A stretch of DNA of 64,000 nt from Edaphobacter sp. GTDB taxonomy: Bacteria > Acidobacteriota > Terriglobia > Terriglobales > Acidobacteriaceae. The stretch spans positions 1 through 64,000 of the forward strand of contig JAOAPB010000129.1 of the NCBI GenBank assembly GCA_025462645.1. Direction: 5' to 3'. This document shows positions 44,583 through 52,404 of this stretch, one piece after another. The translations under genes were made by a program, and so were the position numbers. Positions within the stretch are counted from its first letter, which is position 1. Every line of letters begins with the position of its first letter. Under the pieces are notes generated by a model. The model saw only the letters and a program-made list of their open reading frames with translations, did no database searches and was not told the DNA's origin.

Positions 44583-45218
44583 CTAGTTCGTTGTGGCATT
44601 ATCTCCACGTTTTCTTCTCTGGTAAGCCGCCACCTTGAGCTTGTTACCACAGATATTCATACTGCACCACCGGCGTGAGCCTTTCTTGCTCGTGTCGAAG
44701 AAGTGAACGACACACGATTCGCATTTGCGAATGCGAGACCACTCCGCTTCCGCAAGAAGATCTGCCGTGGCATCAATGATCGGTGCCCAGAGGTCGGTGG
44801 TCTTACGAGGCTCGAACAACGTCTCCCGAACCACCATCCCGTCTCGTTTTTGAAGCGAAGTATGGCGAGGATGATGAAGTAACAGCAAGTTTACTTCGGC
44901 GAGGAAAGCATCGGTCGGCGATGATCCGTTCTCTATCCGCTTGACGGCCTCCCTCAATCTCTCTCTGAATGAAATTAGCTGTCCCAGGAAGGCAGTTGCC
45001 TTGGTTGAATGACGCCAGCTTCGGACGACCGCCTTAGCGTTGGGTGAAACCACTATCCCCGAAGCGATCAACCATCTTTCAAGCGCGCGAACATCCGGAA
45101 GCAACTCCGTGGGCCCATCTGCCAGGACAGGTTTTGTATTCAACAAATCCAGTATTGGCCTGTTCGCCACGAACAGGAATCCATCGATCCATTCGTTCAC
45201 CTCTTGAGAAGCTTGCAT
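44583..45218 (-). CDS. ABATE/CGNR zinc-finger transcriptional regulator
   Basis: 211 residues; AGAGGG precedes the ATG. The N-terminal part is the helical ABATE ligand-binding-like domain (FLFVANRPILDLLNT; DVRALERWLIASG). The C-terminus is a CGNR zinc finger: CESCVVHFFDTSKKGSRRWCS, then NICGNKLKVAAYQRRKR, with four cysteines and the basic DNA-binding helix. It diverges from an alpha/beta hydrolase gene across a 120-bp region with a 9-bp inverted repeat, the classic layout of a local regulator controlling a divergent enzyme. Confidence 0.93.
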   Translation of the reverse strand: MQASQEVNEWIDGFLFVANRPILDLLNTKPVLADGPTELLPDVRALERWLIASGIVVSPNAKAVVRSWRHSTKATAFLGQLISFRERLREAVKRIENGSSPTDAFLAEVNLLLLHHPRHTSLQKRDGMVVRETLFEPRKTTDLWAPIIDATADLLAEAEWSRIRKCESCVVHFFDTSKKGSRRWCSMNICGNKLKVAAYQRRKRGDNATTN

Positions 45219-45250
45219 AAACCCTCTTCCACAAAATATCTCAAAATAGT

Positions 45251-45286
45251 TATAACACCTTTATTTACATTTTTAATGGTGTTATA
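45251..45286. promoter_or_regulatory. 9-bp inverted repeat, probable operator between CGNR regulator and hydrolase
   Basis: TATAACACC at 45251-45259 and GGTGTTATA at 45278-45286 are perfect reverse complements, separated by an 18-bp A/T-rich spacer. The arm centres are 27 bp apart. It lies 33 bp from the regulator start and 52 bp from the hydrolase start, so binding there could control both promoters. Confidence 0.65.
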
Positions 45287-45338
45287 TAAATCTAAGCTCC
45301 TGTAAGCAGGACCTTGCGTCAACCGAAAGGAAATTACC

Positions 45339-46187
45339 ATGACAACGTTTCAACACGCGACCGTTCACGGCCTCAAGATCTTCTATCGCGAGGCAGGTTC
45401 AAAAGCTACTCCAACCATCGTGCTGCTGCACGGCTTCCCAAGTTCGTCGCATATGTTCCGCGACCTGATTCCGCAACTGGCGGATAAATTTCACGTGATT
45501 GCGCCGGATTACGTTGGCTTCGGCTACAGCGATGCCCCGGATGCAGGCAAGTTCGACTACACCTTCGACAATCTCGCAGCTCATGTGGAGGAATTGCTCT
45601 TCGGTGTCCTCGGTCTAAAAAAGTTCAGCATCTACGTGCAGGACTACGGTGCCCCAGTGGGCTATCGCATTGCCTCCAGACATCCGGACGCGATAGAAGG
45701 CATCGTAGTGCAGAACGGGAACGCCTATGTCGAGGGTATTGGCGCGGCCTTCGATCCGATGAAGCCGTTCTGGGCGAATCGCTGTCCCGAGACAGAAAAG
45801 CCCGTACGAGACCTGCTCAAAAAGGAAATCACCATTTTCCAGTACACGCACGGGACGAAGGATGTTTCGCGGATCAGTCCTGACTCATACACCGTGGATC
45901 AGCTCTTCCTCGATCGTCCAGGCAACGACGCCATCCAACTCAACCTGCTTCACAACTATCAATCGAACCTCGCACTCTACGACGGCTGGCATGAATTCTT
46001 TCGAAACAAGCAGCCGAAGACGCTGATCGTGTGGGGAAAGAACGACCCCTTCTTTACCGTCGTGGGTGCGCAGGCCTACCTACGAGATATTCCAACAGCA
46101 GAGTTGCACCTGCTCGATACCGGCCACTTTGCGCTTGAAGATTCATGCGAGTTCATAGCGCAGCAAATCGTCAAGTCCTTTGCCTGA
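45339..46187 (+). CDS. Alpha/beta hydrolase (haloalkane dehalogenase/epoxide hydrolase-like)
   Basis: 282 residues; AAGGAAA precedes the ATG. Oxyanion motif HGFPSSSHMF (31-40), nucleophile elbow VQDYGAP with Asp102, acid Asp236 (WGKNDPFF) and His263 (LDTGHFALED). An Asp nucleophile rather than Ser points to a dehalogenase or epoxide hydrolase mechanism and not an esterase. No signal peptide. Adjacent divergent CGNR regulator and shared inverted repeat suggest substrate-inducible expression. Substrate not identifiable. Confidence 0.92.
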   Translation: MTTFQHATVHGLKIFYREAGSKATPTIVLLHGFPSSSHMFRDLIPQLADKFHVIAPDYVGFGYSDAPDAGKFDYTFDNLAAHVEELLFGVLGLKKFSIYVQDYGAPVGYRIASRHPDAIEGIVVQNGNAYVEGIGAAFDPMKPFWANRCPETEKPVRDLLKKEITIFQYTHGTKDVSRISPDSYTVDQLFLDRPGNDAIQLNLLHNYQSNLALYDGWHEFFRNKQPKTLIVWGKNDPFFTVVGAQAYLRDIPTAELHLLDTGHFALEDSCEFIAQQIVKSFA

Positions 46188-46769
46188 GCATTCAGGAACC
46201 CGCGCCCGGGCCAGTACTCGATCACTTCGGAGGTCTGTACAGTCTTCCGCTTCCCTTAGGACCCCTCCCCCCCGGGTACTTTGACTGCAAGTCATCTGAA
46301 TTCATCGACTTAAGCGAATCTATCGCTGCAAATTCATCATTCTAAACGGGTTACGGGTAAAGTCGTCTTTCTAAAAGGTTTATTCATTTAAAGAGAAAAG
46401 TCCCGGTGGTTGGCCGGGGCTTTTCTGACTCTGTATTAACTATAGCCGATTGAGTAAAACTAATATGCCACTTTGCGGAAGACTATTTTCGGAGGCTAAA
46501 CTATTGTTTTTGTTTGATTTGCGTACGGAGATGCGTATTAGTCTCGGCTGCAGGGGCTTGACAGGAAAAAAGGGAGCGAGGCTCAGGGACAGAGGACAAC
46601 AACTGCGTCAACAGCAAAAGGCACAATGGTTGAGGCGCAGGCCAGTTCGCAAAGTGCATTACAGCCTCGCCTCTAGGCCTGTTGCATCCTTCTCATTTAC
46701 CTAAGCCCGCGCCTACCTGAATTGCTCAACCGATCGGTGCGTTAGTCCACAAGTAGTCATGGAGACATC
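46188..46769. other. Noncoding stretch with terminator (about 580 bp)
   Basis: Apart from the hairpin at 46394-46426 no gene is convincing. A short plus-strand frame at 46450-46704 has arginine-rich, non-native composition and no ribosome binding site. Confidence 0.5.
46394..46426 (+). terminator. Rho-independent-type hairpin
   Basis: AGAAAAGTCCCGG pairs with CCGGGGCTTTTCT (one G-T pair) around a 7-base loop. The T run is inside the 3' arm on the plus strand and A-rich bases flank the other side, so it could act in both directions. It lies about 200 bp after the hydrolase stop. Confidence 0.6.
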
Positions 46770-46912
46770 ATGAAGGATTCTGTAGCAATTGTGACTGGAG
46801 CCAGCCAGGGCATCGGATGGTCACCGCTATCCGATTGCCCGCGACCGCTCCGCCGTCGTGCTGGCTGCACGAAATGCGGGGGGCGCTAGAAGAGGTTGCC
46901 GCTGCAATTCGA
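46770..46912 (+). pseudogene. SDR family gene remnant
   Basis: GGAG precedes an ATG that opens KDSVAIVTGASQGIG, the nucleotide-binding start of a short-chain dehydrogenase. The sequence then drifts through other frames: ARDRSAVVLAARNAG in one and ALEEVAAAIR in another. No catalytic YxxxK region follows, so only the first 50 or so codons survive. Confidence 0.75.
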
Positions 46913-47111
46913 ATGTGTACCCGAAAAGCTTCTGCAGACTATCGAGTGTACGCCGAAGGCTCAGACTGGAATGTCTGGGTAAACTTCGACTTAGCCTCTG
47001 AACGATGCTCAAGGACGCATGGACTCCTTCACGTTCTGGAACGAGACGGAGCTTATGGTGGAAAAACCCATAACTTTGGCATAGTATGTTGCACGCCAGA
47101 GGTGAGTGTAC

Positions 47112-47319
47112 GATGCGGGGCATTCTACGAATAATGCTGACAACCCTGATGTACTCGGGTGTGGTGATCTTCCTTTTTCCTTATGCCACAGGACGAATCA
47201 CAACCGGTTTGATGTTCATGATCGTGGGTGGGGGGTTGGCCGTCTTGTGCGGTCTGGGGCGCTGCTATCTGACAGAGGGAGACTGCGGCCGGGTATCGGA
47301 GAGTGGCCGTGACTGGTGA
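47112..47319 (+). CDS. Small predicted membrane protein
   Basis: 68 residues from the ATG at 47112 (GAGGTG eight bases upstream). Two hydrophobic helices (LMYSGVVIFLFPYATG and GLMFMIVGGGLAVLCG) joined by a short polar turn, then a polar C-terminal tail. No family recognised. It lies at the right end of the decayed stretch and may itself be a fragment. Confidence 0.4.
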
Positions 47320-47500
47320 GTTCAAAGATTCGAACTGATTTGTTCAATTTCATCTCGTGGCACTTTATACAAGATCGAGGGTAATAAACGCAGCAACCGC
47401 GTGTCCGGCAATGGCGGCTGCGAGGTGAGGAATTGTTGTGTTTCTTGTTTCGCCTCTCCAAGTCATTGAGTTTCTAGAACTGGAGAGGTGCGCTCTTACC

Positions 47501-49150
47501 TCATGGCAACGCAAAAGAAAACAGATCGTTACCAGCGGCGATGGCAAAGTATTGCTTGCCGTTGACCGCGTAACTCATAGGAGATGAGTGGAGCGGTTGC
47601 CCAACGTTAAAGTGCCACAAAGACGCTCCGGTGCGACCATTGACAATCTCAAACTCCTCAGCATCGTCTCCGAAGGCAACAAGACCGGTGGCAGTGGTCA
47701 TGACGCCAGCAAAGGAGTGCGAGTTACCAACCTGTGGGTTGCGCCAGGCGAACTCTCCTTTGTTGAAGTCGAATGCGAGGAGATACTTCTTCCCTCTTTC
47801 GTCAGGGCGATGCTTTGCGCCAGTGGAGTAGAAGGCCCGTCCCTCTTCGAACTCCTCAGTATGCGAGGAGTAGACGCTGCAGTCTTCAAGGGTCATGAAG
47901 TAGAAGAGGTGCGTGAGCTCATTGTAGGACGGTGAGTACCAGTTGGTAGCCCCGGCAAACCCTGGACAGACATGGGTGCCTTCAGGGGTGGGGATATTTC
48001 CTGTCGGTATGGGGCGGCCATTGACGTCGATGCCCTTGGCCCAATTCTGCGTCAGCGCGAACTGTTTCGCCGCGAGGAATTTGCCGTTGGTGCGGTCGAG
48101 AATGTAGATGAAACCGTTACGGTTTGCTTCGACAATCAACTTGCGCGGGCTGCCTTTATAGATAGCATCCACAAGCACGGGAGTTTCCGTCGCATCGTAG
48201 TCGTAGAGGTCGTGCGGAGTGAACTGGAAATACCACTTCAGTTTGCCGGTATCGGGATCGAGCGCGAGAACACAGTTGGTATAGAGGTCGTCGCCAGGAC
48301 GGACGCTGCCGTCAAAATCGGGAGAGGGGTTGCTGGTACCCCAGTAGATGGTATTGAGTTGAGGATCATAAGTACCGGGCATCCACGTTGTTCCGCCACC
48401 ATGCATGTACATATCGCCGGGCCAGCTGGAGGAACCGAACTCCCCTGGAGCTGGAATGGTCCAGAAGCGCCAAGCCTCTTTGCCTGTCTTGGCGTCAAAG
48501 GCAGCGATGAAACCACGAACGCCGTCATCGCCGCCTGAGGTTCCAACGAGAACCTTGTCCTTAACGACGAGGGGGGCACTGGTGGCTCCGTAGTTGCGGT
48601 TGCCTGGGGCGTAGGGAACATCCCATATGAGATTGCCCGAGCGGGCGTCGAGACAGAGGAGATGTGCGTTATCGGTCTCCATATAGATACGAGTCCCGAG
48701 GACTGCGACTCCGCGATTGATATGACCGGATGCGTCGTCGATGAGCCCCTGTGTAATGGGCCACGCATGGTGCCAGAGGGTTTTTCCGGTAACAGCGTCG
48801 AGAGCATAGGCGTCGTTGGAGCCGGTGACAAACATGACACCTGCGATGACGACAGGAGTGACCTCGAGGATGCCAGCATTACGACTGTGAAAGACCCACT
48901 GCGCGCGGAGCTGATGGGCGTTGTCGGGCGTGACCTGCGTCAGACTGCTGTAGCGCCTACCCGTGTAATCGCCGTTGTAGGAGGGCCAGTCATCACGCAA
49001 CGTAGTATTCAGTAGATCGCTCGGCTGTACATTGACCTCTCCGAGAGGGTGCGGCGAGGAGGCTTGCTGGCAGCGCGCAACGGCTGCATTGATACCGAGA
49101 GACGCTAGACAGAGCAGGAGAGAGGAGAGCTTAGAGGAGCTGACTATCAC
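47501..49150 (-). CDS. Secreted PQQ-dependent (quinoprotein) dehydrogenase-like protein
   Basis: 549 residues from a GTG overlapping the previous stop (GTGA), with GGGAG upstream. The signal peptide ends near VARCQQ. Quinoprotein ADH features: DDWPSYNGDYTGRRYSSL, HINRGVAVLG, MPGTYDPQLNTIYWGTSNP, and TPHDLYDYD with the predicted catalytic Asp and Tyr in place of Trp. No Cys-Cys pair. It is the final gene of an operon with a TonB receptor, a di-haem cytochrome c, an SMP-30 lactonase and a mutarotase-like protein, which suggests a sugar or polyol substrate oxidised to a lactone in the periplasm (inference). Confidence 0.88.
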   Translation of the reverse strand: MIVSSSKLSSLLLCLASLGINAAVARCQQASSPHPLGEVNVQPSDLLNTTLRDDWPSYNGDYTGRRYSSLTQVTPDNAHQLRAQWVFHSRNAGILEVTPVVIAGVMFVTGSNDAYALDAVTGKTLWHHAWPITQGLIDDASGHINRGVAVLGTRIYMETDNAHLLCLDARSGNLIWDVPYAPGNRNYGATSAPLVVKDKVLVGTSGGDDGVRGFIAAFDAKTGKEAWRFWTIPAPGEFGSSSWPGDMYMHGGGTTWMPGTYDPQLNTIYWGTSNPSPDFDGSVRPGDDLYTNCVLALDPDTGKLKWYFQFTPHDLYDYDATETPVLVDAIYKGSPRKLIVEANRNGFIYILDRTNGKFLAAKQFALTQNWAKGIDVNGRPIPTGNIPTPEGTHVCPGFAGATNWYSPSYNELTHLFYFMTLEDCSVYSSHTEEFEEGRAFYSTGAKHRPDERGKKYLLAFDFNKGEFAWRNPQVGNSHSFAGVMTTATGLVAFGDDAEEFEIVNGRTGASLWHFNVGQPLHSSPMSYAVNGKQYFAIAAGNDLFSFALP

Positions 49151-50514
49151 TTGGAGATACTCCCGGAGGTTTCGACGTGAGTCTTATCGAGGATGCCGTA
49201 ATCCGCACCGTGCGCGCTGAATAATTTCAAAACGATCTGTGTAATGTTCGGTTCAACGGGAAGAGAATCGTCCAACACCACGCTCTCCTCAGGATGCACC
49301 TGTCTTAGTACTCGGCGACTTACTTCCGCGCCGTGATTATTCAGCAACAAGGCCGTAAGGTTTCCTGCGGTGAAGGGTGAGAAGGTTCCCGCCAGGGTTA
49401 TCGAATCTGCGTGCCGCGTTGCGCTGAACCTTTGCGTGACGATACCCGCATTCGTCACAGATTGAGGGACCTTACTTATTCTTACGGGGTTCCAGGTCGT
49501 ATCCATTGCATAGGTCTCGTTGGGCTGAAGCTTGACGATGGGACTGTTGATCTCAGCCTCCATGTAGTACGGAGTAGACTCGGGAGTTGTCGCACGGATA
49601 CTGGCGCTGCCCTCGTGATCGAAGCTAACGGATGGGCCATTTTTGTAGAAGATGACGGTCGCTTTGTCGGGGTAGTTCCCCTCTTGCTGGAAGGTGAATC
49701 TTTCGATCATGCCGTACTGGCTTTGCTGATCGACTACGGCAAGCCAGCCAGCCGTGGAGTCGAGCCAGACTTCATTGTCGAAGTACATCCAATGGAGATG
49801 AAAGAGATTGTCCGCGACGGAGAAGGAAGGATCGTCCGCGAGACCGGAGCGTACATGATAGCCGCCGGGATAGGATGACGCGGGATTGATGGGGGCGTAC
49901 GCCCATAGTTGGTGATTGTAGTCGGCGGGATTATGCGAGTCGCTGAGATCGTACTGCGAGACAGATTGAACAGACCACTCGATAGGATGGGCGGTGGCAT
50001 TCTTCATGACAGCGTGAAAATTAATCTGTGGAGAGTCTGCTGAGACGCTGATAGTGCGGCTGTATTGCAGACCTGTGATGGTATCGGGCTGGCCTGTGAG
50101 TTCGATGCTGCAACGCTCTCCCTGAGAGAGAACTTTGAAGTCATAGGGCAGATCATCGATTGCGGTGGATGCAAGAACCCAGTGGTGTTCGTCGGAACTG
50201 CCTTCGGGCATAGGCCAGATCTTGTCGCCACCATAGTTAATCCAGCTGCCGCCAGCCTCCTGTGGGGAGATATATTGGCCGCGGTACTTCGGATTGACGA
50301 AGAGATAAGGATGCCCATTGAACTCGACTTGCATGAGTCGGCCCCCGAGCTTAGGGACGAAGGTGAGCTTGAGCCAGGGGTTTACCACTTGCTGCGCATC
50401 CCAACCCTGATACGAAACGGCATGGACGGAGCAGCGAGCCGTAGCAGTCGCCTGGCTCTGAAGGCTGGTACTACCGAAACTAAGGGTTAACAGCAGTAGT
50501 GCCAGATGCTTCAT
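49147..50514 (-). CDS. Secreted DUF4380-type, galactose-mutarotase-like protein
   Basis: 455 residues from the ATG overlapping the SMP-30 stop by four bases. Signal peptide (MKHLALLLLTLSFG). The N-terminal 300 residues resemble DUF4380/aldose-1-epimerase beta-supersandwich proteins: LTFVPKLGGRLMQVEFNG, GGSWINYGGDKIWPMPEG, LQYSRTISV. An extra C-terminal beta domain follows. Mutarotase activity is plausible but catalytic residues could not be placed. Translationally coupled to both neighbours. Confidence 0.75.
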   Translation of the reverse strand: MKHLALLLLTLSFGSTSLQSQATATARCSVHAVSYQGWDAQQVVNPWLKLTFVPKLGGRLMQVEFNGHPYLFVNPKYRGQYISPQEAGGSWINYGGDKIWPMPEGSSDEHHWVLASTAIDDLPYDFKVLSQGERCSIELTGQPDTITGLQYSRTISVSADSPQINFHAVMKNATAHPIEWSVQSVSQYDLSDSHNPADYNHQLWAYAPINPASSYPGGYHVRSGLADDPSFSVADNLFHLHWMYFDNEVWLDSTAGWLAVVDQQSQYGMIERFTFQQEGNYPDKATVIFYKNGPSVSFDHEGSASIRATTPESTPYYMEAEINSPIVKLQPNETYAMDTTWNPVRISKVPQSVTNAGIVTQRFSATRHADSITLAGTFSPFTAGNLTALLLNNHGAEVSRRVLRQVHPEESVVLDDSLPVEPNITQIVLKLFSAHGADYGILDKTHVETSGSISK

Positions 50515-51509
50515 GGCTTCACGGCCTTCAGGGGATAGGACAGGAAGCCTTGGACCTTGGTCGGCAGAATATAGACGGAAGAGCCGGCTGTGAGGAAGAG
50601 TGTGGAGTAATTCGGTCCTCCCCATGTCAAATTTGCAGGTTGCTCCGGCAGAACAATGGTGCCGATATGCTTGCCATCCGGGTTCCAGACCCAGATGCCG
50701 CGTGGACCTGTGACGTACAGGTTTCCCTGTTTATCGACCTTCATTCCGTCGGGGACACCGGAAGCGCCTTCTACTTTTTCATCGCCAAAGATGATTCCAT
50801 CAGACAAGGTGCCGTTAGAGTGGAAGCGATAGCGGCGAATGTTTTTCTGAGCGGAGTCGTCGATATAGAGATAGCGTCCGTCAGCCGAGAAGGCGAGGCC
50901 GTTTGGTTGTTCAAGATCCTTGGTGAGTAGTGTGACGTTGCCCTTGGCATCGAGACGGTAGACGCCTTGAAAGGGGATCTCCTGCTTTTCGCCGCGGACG
51001 AGGTCGAGAGTGGGATCGGTAAAGTAGAGCGCGCCATCGGGGCCGTACGTGACGTCGTTGGGGCTGTTGAGCTTTTGGCCCTCGTAATGGTCTGCGAGGA
51101 TATCGTAGATCTTTCCGTCGGGGGAAAGACGAATGATGGCTCGCAGTACGCTAGCGCAGTCGATGATACGGTGCTGGCTGTCGTAAGTGTTGCCATCGGG
51201 ATCGCCGAGGGTAATGAGTTGTTCCCGGTGTCCGTCGGGATGGAGGCGGTAGATCGCGTTCTTCCTTTCGTCACTGACAATGAGAAATCCAGTGGGATCC
51301 CAAACCGGACCCTCGGTGAAGCCAAAGTCGGTGCCCATGGTTTCGAGGCGCGCATCACGATCGATGAGCTTCCAGAACTCAGGAGCAAGAGCCTGAAGTT
51401 CGAAGGTAGCTTTGGGTCTAGGTTTGCTTTGCTGTGATATCGAAGATCCAGGATGTAGCAGGAACAGCAGCGCCACGCCGGCGGTCAAATGACGAAGGCT
51501 AATTAACAT
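50511..51509 (-). CDS. Secreted SMP-30/gluconolactonase/LRE family protein
   Basis: 332 residues; AGAGGG precedes the ATG, which lies 11 bases inside the cytochrome gene end. Signal peptide to about residue 25. Six-bladed SMP-30 motifs: FTEGPVWDPTGFLIVSDE (Glu metal ligand), NSPNDVTYGPDGALYFTDP (Asn/Asp ligands), QPNGLAFSADGRYLYIDD and GVPDGMKVDKQGNLYVTG. The family hydrolyses aldonolactones in a Ca/Zn-dependent way, so it could open the lactone formed by the quinoprotein of the same operon. Confidence 0.93.
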   Translation of the reverse strand: MLISLRHLTAGVALLFLLHPGSSISQQSKPRPKATFELQALAPEFWKLIDRDARLETMGTDFGFTEGPVWDPTGFLIVSDERKNAIYRLHPDGHREQLITLGDPDGNTYDSQHRIIDCASVLRAIIRLSPDGKIYDILADHYEGQKLNSPNDVTYGPDGALYFTDPTLDLVRGEKQEIPFQGVYRLDAKGNVTLLTKDLEQPNGLAFSADGRYLYIDDSAQKNIRRYRFHSNGTLSDGIIFGDEKVEGASGVPDGMKVDKQGNLYVTGPRGIWVWNPDGKHIGTIVLPEQPANLTWGGPNYSTLFLTAGSSVYILPTKVQGFLSYPLKAVKP

Positions 51510-52305
51510 TAGCCCTCTTTTTGGTGGAGCGGCTGGATGGGTCTGGAGCGGAAGCAGTCGTGATAAGAAAGCTGACGAGATCTTCGAGCTCTTTGCTGGA
51601 GAGCTTCGACCCGTAGTCTTTGGGCATGATCGAGTGAGTCGTGTGACGCACGTTGGCCAACTTCGCCTTGGAGTACATGTGGAAGCGGCCGTCTTCGGTT
51701 AGCAGAGAGATATTGAAGTTGTCTTCTGTACGCAAAAGACCGGATATGTGCTGGCCGTTTAGCGTTTGGATCTCGACTACCGTCGATGTAGGCTCCAGAT
51801 GCTGATCGGGGTCGACGATGGCGCGGCGAATGTCAGCGGCGGAGATGTTATTGCCATAGGCCGAGAGATCGGTGGCGATGAAGCCGCCCTCTCCATGCAT
51901 CATGTGGCATCTGGAGCACTCGGCTTTGCCATAAAAGAGGGCGCGGCCAGCCTGGGAGTTGCCTGTTACCTTTGCGACAGTACCTTTGCCTTGCAAGACA
52001 CGGAGGTAGGCTACGACATCGCTCACCTTTTGATCGCCCAGATAACCGAAGGGCGGCATGCCGACACCAGGAAGACCTTTTTTCACAATGGCCTCGAGAT
52101 CGGCATCCGTAAGTGAGACGACGTTACGAAGAGTCACGATGTTGGGAGCGCGTTCACCTCCGCGACCGTCGGCGCCATGGCAGGCAGCACAGTTGGAGGA
52201 GAAAAGACGCTCACCAGAGGCCGTATCCTTTTGCTGTGCGCAAAGAGATGCGGAGAGAAGGCTGGTTGCAAGCACAATCAGAGCAGTAGAGAGTAGAACC
52301 TTCAT
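51499..52305 (-). CDS. Secreted di-haem cytochrome c
   Basis: 268 residues with signal peptide to about residue 23 (SLCAQ). Haem motifs CAACH (39-43), with VGMPPFG as Met ligand, and CSRCH (130-134), which is followed by MMHGEGG. The C-terminal part matches the beta-rich extension seen in the other two cytochromes (LNGQHISGLLRTEDNFNISLL) and ends in a short charged tail. It starts 99 bp after the TonB receptor gene stop and overlaps the SMP-30 gene by 11 bp. Confidence 0.92.
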   Translation of the reverse strand: MKVLLSTALIVLATSLLSASLCAQQKDTASGERLFSSNCAACHGADGRGGERAPNIVTLRNVVSLTDADLEAIVKKGLPGVGMPPFGYLGDQKVSDVVAYLRVLQGKGTVAKVTGNSQAGRALFYGKAECSRCHMMHGEGGFIATDLSAYGNNISAADIRRAIVDPDQHLEPTSTVVEIQTLNGQHISGLLRTEDNFNISLLTEDGRFHMYSKAKLANVRHTTHSIMPKDYGSKLSSKELEDLVSFLITTASAPDPSSRSTKKRANVN

Positions 52306-52353
52306 TTACGACAAACCCATTCTGCGTCTCAAAAGAAGTGGCTGAGAATCTAT

Positions 52354-52382
52354 GGAGGGCATGCAGGATGCGCATACCCTCC
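52354..52382 (-). terminator. Hairpin between the TonB receptor and cytochrome genes
   Basis: GGAGGG and CCCTCC flank an inner partly paired ATGC/GCAT segment, 22 bp after the receptor stop. No clear T run, so it may attenuate or stabilise mRNA and not fully terminate. Confidence 0.4.
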
Positions 52383-52404
52383 GTGGCTCGAGTTTAGTTA
52401 GATC

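Noticed and set aside
46450..46704. A possible small plus-strand gene
   Set aside because: No ribosome site, Arg-rich composition, no family resemblance.
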